Made by a program: the position numbers and the translations under genes. The notes beneath the pieces were generated by a model. That model ran no database searches, was not told the DNA's origin, and saw only the letters and a list, made by a program, of their open reading frames with translations. Shown piece after piece: positions 57,105 through 64,000 of a stretch of DNA of 64,000 nt. This DNA comes from Dastarcus helophoroides (taxonomy: Eukaryota > Arthropoda > Insecta > Coleoptera > Bothrideridae), in assembly GCA_028583605.1 (NCBI GenBank), contig CM053330.1, positions 15,711,539-15,775,538 on the forward strand. The letters run 5' to 3'. Within the stretch, counting starts at the first letter, position 1; each line of letters begins with the position of its first letter.

Positions 57105-58899
57105 GTAAGTAAACTTCTTAGTATAATTTAGTTGAATACGTCAATATTCATGAATTTTTTAAAAACTTGAAAATTAGCTTATTTTGTTTTTTCTGAGTAA
57201 GAGATTGTCCCAAATTATTTTACAGATGTTTACAATGTTTTTGCTCTACGAACAGTTTTTACGAGGATTGATAGATTGTAACAAAATAAAGTCTACTTGG
57301 CTATGAACAAATAAGTGTCAGTCGGGCAGTGGCAATTATTTTCTGTCAAAAGACAGATTTGTTATTTTATCCTATGATTGAAAATTAAGTGTTCTTAAAA
57401 TTAAATCTTTATTGACAATTATTAACCTCATAATATTTAGCAGCTTTCTAGTAACTTAGACACATAATACGTTAATTACAATTATAATTCGTTAGTTACC
57501 TATCATAATACCAAATTCTATTTTAAAAGTTTGTTGATTTTTTTATGTCATCGTTATCCATAATACGATAAAGCTTTGAAAGCAACTCGATTATTAGCAA
57601 TTTAAACAATCTCGGACGTGGCCAGACGACTCGGCTAACGTCTCGTCGCCTGGCAACATCCTTGATTATTATAAATCGCATAACAATCTCGTTACATTAA
57701 TGGCTATAATTCGCTCCCAATTCTGAAGTCTGAATTTGGTAATGTTTTTTATACATCTCTTTAAGTTTGGGATGACTTGTAAAAATGTGAAAATAGAAGC
57801 ATGATAATATTTCTCAAAAATCGTTACAAAAAATGAACCTTGGCTATACTCCAGAACCATAAATAAAATAAATGTATTATATGTATAAGGGATTTTATCC
57901 ACATAAAAAAAATAAAAGCTCAATATCCGTGACAGGAAACCTTCTGGATACATTCTGAAGGAATCTTATTGATTGAATAATTGAAAAAAAGTTTAACAGT
58001 AACAAGACAAGTTTACAAAGCGACAATTACAAAATTTAAAATTATCGTCCGCGGAGTGTTATGCTTCCCTAAAATTATAATGAAAAAGAAACATTTTCTA
58101 AGCCTCATTAACGAGGTCACAAAATTGTAAAACTTATTTACTGTGCCTTACGGATAAGCGATGTTGACAAAACATCACCTCAATTTTAACATCGACAACT
58201 TAAAATTGGTTTAAACAAAAATCCATCTTGAAAGACAGATGTTTTTTGAAAAATTATTCAACACAAAAAATAATTAATTACGCGATTGTTAAGTTTTAAA
58301 AAACCAAACATAAATGATTTCAGGTTTTTTTATAGGACTGCGAATAAAAAAGTTACAGCAGACTTTAGAAAAAGATGTTTTTTTGCTTTTTTCTTAACAA
58401 AATGTAAACAAGTCGGTATTAAATCATTTTCCCAATGCAATGGCGTGTTGATAAGCATAAATTTTGGCAATACTTTACCTATTTGGCCGACTTTCTATGT
58501 CCACTAACGAAGGTACCCATTTTATACCTTTTCAGTGTTCACTGTATAATCCATAGTGTTTAAACATTTTTATTTATATGTTTTTCAACACATGGTTGAA
58601 GCATAATCAGCACTTTACATTATTCGCATACTTCTTTCAGCAGGAACAGAAGATACAACTTAAAATATGTATTTCATTATGCAGCTCAGGGTGAAAAAGT
58701 CTTTTAAAAATTCTCATGTATATGTCTTTGAAACAGCAAAGAAGTCTCTACGGCTTGAACATGATCAATTTATGGAAACTGTAAGCCGTCTCTTCATATC
58801 TTTCCATTTCCATTTCTATTCCCGTTTTTTCCAATTCCCAAATAGCTCATGCATGAAGACGAATCAAAAGTGCACTTCATCATGTTATTTTCTTTGTAG
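57105..58899 (+). other. Intron in the protease domain
   Basis: GTAAGT donor to TTTTCTTTGTAG acceptor, 1.8 kb. I see no transposon ends or coding content in it. Confidence 0.8.
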
Positions 58900-59113
58900 G
58901 ACGACCAATGGTAATATCCGGGTAAGATTGGGGGAATGGGACGTCAGAGGCCAAGACGAGAAATATCCCTACGAGGAATACACTGTGGAGCGGAAGGAAG
59001 TGCATCCAGCATATTCGCCTTCCGACTTTAAAAACGACGTAGCCTTAGTGAAATTAGATAGAAATGTGAGATTTAAGCAGCACATAGTTCCGGTGTGCTT
59101 GCCATCACCAACG
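58900..59113 (+). CDS. S1A protease domain exon 2: catalytic Asp
   Basis: Phase 2 in, phase 0 out (donor GTAAGT at 59114). Encodes [20 protein letters not shown], the conserved LGEWD block, then [20 protein letters not shown] and [14 protein letters not shown], where the Asp in NDVAL is catalytic Asp102. It ends [11 protein letters not shown], the usual border before the exon with the substrate pocket. The reading is intact. The next exon, with GWG and GDSGGP motifs, is not found up to 64000, so the gene continues past the window behind an intron longer than 4.8 kb. Confidence 0.93.
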
Positions 59114-59733
59114 GTAAGTGCTCTCGAAAGTTTCTTAGGCCACAAATTAAAGTTGATCACGCAATTGTTACACTACAGTTAAGGATTGTTTTTACATAAA
59201 CTTTACTGATTTAATAAGTTCTTTTACATACAAATTTATTAGTAGTTTTTTTGCTTGGATGCACCGTAAATTTCTCATTTAGGTAATTAGTATGTTATTT
59301 TAAAAATTCAGGAATTTTAACTTTATATAGGAACACATGGAATGTTTAAGACATTTTAAGTACGTAACAAACTAAAAGCAAGTTTGGAATAAATTCATGT
59401 TTTGAAGAAATAAATAGAAATTCCTAAATGAGAGCAACATTTCTAAAAAAATCATTAACATTTTGAGAGTTTTTTTTAAGTTTCTACCGTTTTCCTCGAA
59501 ACGCTTTAGACTTGATATTCTCATTTTTATGCAAAAGTTTCGAAACTTTTCTCAAAATTTGAACCTCTAACCGACATTTAAAAACATGAATGAATATTTT
59601 CTGAAAGATGTTTAGTTGAAAACTAAAATTCTAATTTTCTTTTCTCAAAATTCCGACCACATAAATTTTGAAAATTCCCAAACTAACTCCTCACTCTAAA
59701 ATAGTTTTAGTTTAAACTTAAAATTTAATGGTG

Positions 59734-61696
59734 CAGGGGGTGTCCACCTAGTGCGGAATAGTAAGATATCGCAGTACTGACTGAAGTTATGAAAAACTTT
59801 TAAAAAGCAAATCCTCCTTTTTGGCAAAACTCTACAAAATTAAAATATGGTGGAGTATACAGGGTGTTTAAATTCCCCTGTGCAGGTACCGACTTAATTT
59901 TTTTAAATAATCATATATCTTCTTGATATCTTCAAAATAAAAGTTTTTCGAATTTCTAATATTTTTTGAGTTATCAAGATGTTTGTGCAAAAACAGCAAT
60001 TTTTTGCGTGGTGTAAAAAGATCTATTACAGCTAGAAGAGACATCATAAATAAATGATTTTCTTAGAAATTACTTACAAATGAGTGTTAATTAAATCCTG
60101 TATTTAGGTTTATAGAATATTATACAGGATGATAAAAAATTAATTCACTTTTAGAGAATTTTGAATGACCAAAACTCGCTTATTTTAACACCTCTTATTT
60201 TCTGTAGTGTTTGAATCGGTGTTCTAATTATCTACAACTTTTATTAAATACTCTTTATGTCAAAAATCACTGGTTATCAAGATATTGTTACTTTTCTTGA
60301 TCAGACGATAAAATTCATCAACTGCTATTAAAATTTCGATAAGCAGGCTTTGCCCAGAGATTGTATTAAGTTTTTACTTGTCTTAATAGTCAAATATCAA
60401 ATAAAAACTGTTGGTTAATCATTTTTAACAGCTTATTCATTATTAAATTTTAGTTGAAAAATTCATCAGCTACAATTAAAGTTTCGACTAGCTGGCTTTG
60501 CCCAAAGATTTTGTTAAATTGTTGCTTGTTTTAATTGCCAGATATCAAATAAAAACCCTTTTACAGCTTATTCATTACAAAATGTATTTTAATTGACTAA
60601 GTAAAAATATTAAAATTAGAAAATTATAAAATACACTACCCGCAGAAGAACACTATTTCCAGGACAATGAAGAATGTTCTACCGGATACCTAATAAATGA
60701 ACACTCTAGCTTCTTGTGATAAGTATTTTTAATTTTGGCTATACATTTTTTAATAAAATGTTATAAATGTTACATGCATCACAAAAAAAGTAAATTTAAA
60801 GCAGTATTATAAAAGATGTTCAAAATGTCTTTCGTTTTCTTCTATGTATTTTTGAATCCTATCGCTTACTTAGATTGTTTCTGATTTCAATTTTCTCACA
60901 TTTTTAATCTTCTGAGAGTTTTTTTATAGTTTATAAACGTCATCTTCGGTAAACTCCAACAGAAAGAAATCGAGGAATAGTAAGTCAAGAGTACTTGCTG
61001 GTGACTAAGTTGCCAATTTTGTACAAAATATTCTCTTAAAGCCTCCTATGTCGAAATTATCTTGGAAGTTGATAAATTTTACAATCTGATCAAGAAAAGT
61101 GAGAATATCTTGATAACCCGTAATTTTTGGCATAGGAAGTATTTAATAAAAGTTGTAGCTAATTGGAAGACCGATTTAACCACTAAAGAAAATAAGGGGT
61201 GTTCTATTTAAAATAAAGGAGCTTTGGTCACTCAAAGTTCTCTAAAAACGAATTAATTTTTTGATCACCCTTTATAATATTTAAAAAACTTAAATACAAG
61301 ATTTAATTAAGCACTTATTTGTGAGTAATTCCTGAAAAAATTATTTATTCACGATGTCCTTTCTAGCCGTAATAGATCCTTTTACACCACGCAAAAAATT
61401 GCTGTTTTTGCACAAATATCTGAATAACTCAAAAAATATTAAAAATTCAAAAAACTTGTTTGTACGACGTAACATTTATTTTTACAGGGAATTAGAAAGT
61501 GTCATAAAAAATATTGGTTGTTATTTAAAGAAATTGAAGTTGGTACCTGCACAGGGAAATTTAAACACCCTGTATACTCCACCATATTTTAATTTTGCAG
61601 AACTTTGGTAAAAAGGAGAAATTGCTCTTTAAAAGTTTTTCGTAACTTCAGTCACTACTGAGATATCTTACTATTCCGCACTAGATGGACACCCTG
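59734..61696. mobile_element. Foldback element with ~600-bp inverted arms
   Basis: The left arm (59734 to about 60347) and right arm (about 61045-61696) are inverted copies of good similarity along their length. Shared blocks include GTGCGGAATAGTAAGATATC at the tips, GTGGAGTATACAGGGTGTTT, CAGCAATTTTTTGCGTGGTG and TTATCAAGATATT. The central ~700 bp includes a direct duplication (about 60310-60425 and 60462-60562). Ends resemble CAGGGTGTCCA. No transposase and no clear target duplication; superfamily unknown. Confidence 0.8.
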
Positions 61697-64000
61697 TATG
61701 TATTTTTATTTTTTCTTTAACGAAGTAACACTTCCTTTTTTATTCAATGGCCCAAATTTCAAAGATCAAAAAACAATGTTCACGTTGTTCTTAAATCCAT
61801 AAATGTCATTAATGCTGATTTTGGTCTCTCTCTCTCTCACTCAACTCAAAATTTACAAGAAAAATTCAGAGATTAAATTCGAAATTTTAAACGAAATTTC
61901 AAGATCAAAACCGTAATTTGAATAAATAGGTTTGAAATTTATCATAACACTTCCTGGACATCACGAGCAAAAGGCGACATTTCAAGTAAAAGTGGACATT
62001 TTTAAAAAACCCAAAATGTTTAGAAAATTTCATGATTTAACGAAGAAATTATAACACTTGAAAAAAATAAAAATAAAACTGCGTATAAATATGAATACTT
62101 CGGAAAGAAATTACAGAGACTGACTTGAGGAATTCAACCCCAAAATTTTTATGACCATTTTATGTGGGTATTGAATTTGTATTTACCGTCGAAAATTAAA
62201 AAGTAACGATTGAATGCAAAATGTAAAGCTAAAGTTATGAGAAAGGAATTGCAATTGAGAGAACCAAACTAAAATGTTTACAAAAAATTAAAATCATCAG
62301 TTTAAAATTAAACATTAAGGAAAAAGCTAAAAAATTAAATAAAACTTTTAAAAATGCAATTGAAAGCTTGCCAAAAAACATTATTTATACTAAAATATTT
62401 TTTTTGGTTTTTGGTAAATGTTTAAAAAAGCAAAAATTTAAACACCAGACTCGCTTGTAGTTTAAGAAAAATGTACAGGACATTCTGGCACTTTGGTGTC
62501 TTTTTCAGATTTTTTAGTAATAGAGATTTTTACAAAATGATGAGTTATTTTAATGCAATATTCAATCTAACATAAAACAAGGTATATACCTACTAGCCCT
62601 ATGTTGCAGAAATGCTTCATTAAAGAGAAGCCTGTATTTGGACTATTTGACAGCAACATTTTTCTTGGAATTTTCAAGCTTTCTTCAGAAATTTTCACTT
62701 TTTTTTATCAAAACTTCGAAAATAACACATATTCAAAGATATAACTTCTCATATAATTCTAAATTTAACCGGAAAATTTTATATTTTTCAGAGATTGTGA
62801 TATTTTGCCAAAGTTATTTTTTATCTAAGTCTCATGTCTCAACTGTAGAACGACTTACTTAAAATTAAATAATTTAAAGTTTTTTTTTGAGATATTTTAA
62901 CTATGCTTTCAAAGTGTTCACTAATTTTTTTGCAACTGTTTTCGTAAAATTTAAATCTTATTATTTTTTCTTTTTTAAACTAAATCAACTTAATATCAAA
63001 CTTGGATTTTTGAGACTTAATTTTTGCGTCATTTGGAACTTAACTTGTTTCGACTTTTTTTCGACATTTACCTCTGGGTTCCAACGCAAATTCTTTACCT
63101 TTTATTATACCATTTCAACTTTAAGTTTCTCGATATGTCGAGAAAATTATTGATTTTTGGATTCTAAATTTTGACATTTTTCTTTTTCTATTTCGTTCAG
63201 CATTTTCACTTTTTTCTTTAAATTCTAAATTTATAATTTACATATATCAAAATTTTTGGCTTTAGATTTAAAATTGTTCCTTTTCATTTATTTTTCGAAA
63301 TGTCTACAATTTTGGGAATTTCAAACTTTTGTCGATAAATTTTGTTTTCTTTCGTGATTTTTATTTATTTATTGATTTTTTTTTTCAATATCTACAAATT
63401 TTTAATTCCAAAACTTTATGATTTTTTCATAAATGTTTTTTTTCTTTCTCTTGTTACCTTAAGATTTCCAGATTCAATTTTTTTCTTCCCAAACATTTAA
63501 AAAGTTAGATAAAAATGTGGTAATAACATGTTTAAAACTAAAAATTTCTATACAGGTTGAAGCAACTTTCATTTCCATTGCAGAGAACTCGGAAACCATT
63601 AGAGATGCGAGGAAGCTTAAATTCGGAAAGTAGTGCAGAATTTAATGCCTAACAATATTCCGCTGAGAAAATAATTGAATTCCAATTTTATTTAGAAAAA
63701 ACTGAAAATCAGCATTTTTAATAATCAGCTGTAACTTGTTTATTTGAAGTCCGATCGAAAAAATCAAAAACCGTACTTAGTTGTTTTTTAGGACTTATTC
63801 ATTAGCGTACGTTAATTTTTTTCTAAATATATCTGTTTCTGAGAAAATAATACATACTTTGTTATTTCTTAGAGAAGCCATATTGATTTTTTTCATTTTC
63901 GAATTTAGCATATTTTTCTAATTAATTTGATGTATGTCATGGCATATTTCAAATGTGGCAAAGTTGGTTAAATAAGGTGGTTTATTATTAAAAAACTAAT
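61697..64000 (+). other. Intron DNA with T-rich degenerate repeat, right edge of window
   Basis: 62640-63540 resembles the degenerate T-rich array (TTTTTCGAAATTTC-type units). 61860-62400 is weakly similar in the A-rich orientation. No exon of the serine peptidase could be found; no GWG or GDSGGP coding motif occurs. Confidence 0.5.

Noticed and set aside
58667..59182. 171-codon continuous frame around the Asp exon taken as one coding piece
   Set aside because: Sequence before 58900 lacks protease similarity and the acceptor TTTTCTTTGTAG at 58899 keeps phase with the His exon. Sequence after 59113 is past a GTAAGT donor.
1..64000. CRISPR arrays, bacterial operons, rRNA genes
   Set aside because: No regularly spaced identical repeats with unique spacers, no rRNA-like blocks. 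Introns and transposons show this is eukaryotic nuclear DNA.

Overview
This AT-rich window looks like intron and intergenic DNA from an insect nuclear genome. The evidence is spliced S1A (chymotrypsin-fold) serine peptidase exons with GT-AG borders and matching phases, plus decayed mariner, hAT, Jockey-like and RTE/CR1-like elements. The order is not secure; a beetle is possible but unproven. I see no bacterial features.

Host genes, all on the + strand. (1) The 3' end of one serine peptidase: exon 1-135 and terminal exon 4539-4810 (GDSGGP, trypsin-type Asp189). (2) A second, CLIP/Stubble-like secreted serine peptidase that runs off the right edge. It has a six-cysteine disulfide-knot exon at 48842-49030, a linker exon at 56444-56599, a catalytic His exon at 56927-57104 and a catalytic Asp exon at 58900-59113; the Ser exon is not in the window. 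Two separate signal-peptide starts lie upstream: 42023-42203, and the pair 22764-22842 plus 34492-34566. Both end in phase 1 and can splice to the same cysteine-knot exon, so alternative promoters are likely.

Everything else is mostly mobile or repetitive DNA. 1.8-3.3 kb: internally deleted LINE (-). 5-6 kb: unidentified coding relic with an inverted partner. 6.5-7.2 kb: two-copy 330-bp repeat with a hammerhead ribozyme on the - strand. 7.8-8.7 kb: mariner. 9.0-13.1 kb: Jockey-like LINE split by a 3.1-kb hAT-ended element filled with degenerate T-rich repeats. 16.1-16.4 kb: tRNA-derived SINE. 17-19.6, 20.8-21.4 and 24.4-27.4 kb: the same degenerate array in A-rich orientation. 20.3-20.8 kb: solo LTR. 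25.3-26.0 kb: a 607-bp retrozyme-like element with 140-bp direct repeats, each carrying a hammerhead ribozyme, flanked by a perfect 8-bp target-site duplication. 27.7-34.3 kb: RTE/CR1-like LINEs with a nested Jockey-like fragment. 36.8-37.4 kb: Penelope-like insertion with a hammerhead-like motif, then a pogo-like MITE. 38.4-40.1 kb: Jockey-like LINE. 43.8-45.2 kb: hAT element with transposase relic. 45.4-46.3 and 49.8-52.3 kb: LINE relics. 54.2-55.8 kb: terminal-inverted-repeat (TIR) elements. 59.7-61.7 kb: foldback element with ~600-bp arms.

The most unusual content is the set of hammerhead ribozymes. Two unrelated repeat families carry a complete type I core with a 4-nt palindromic stem III (CTAG or CCGG), and a third, Penelope-like family carries a degenerate version. 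All were read by eye; no folding program or database search was run.
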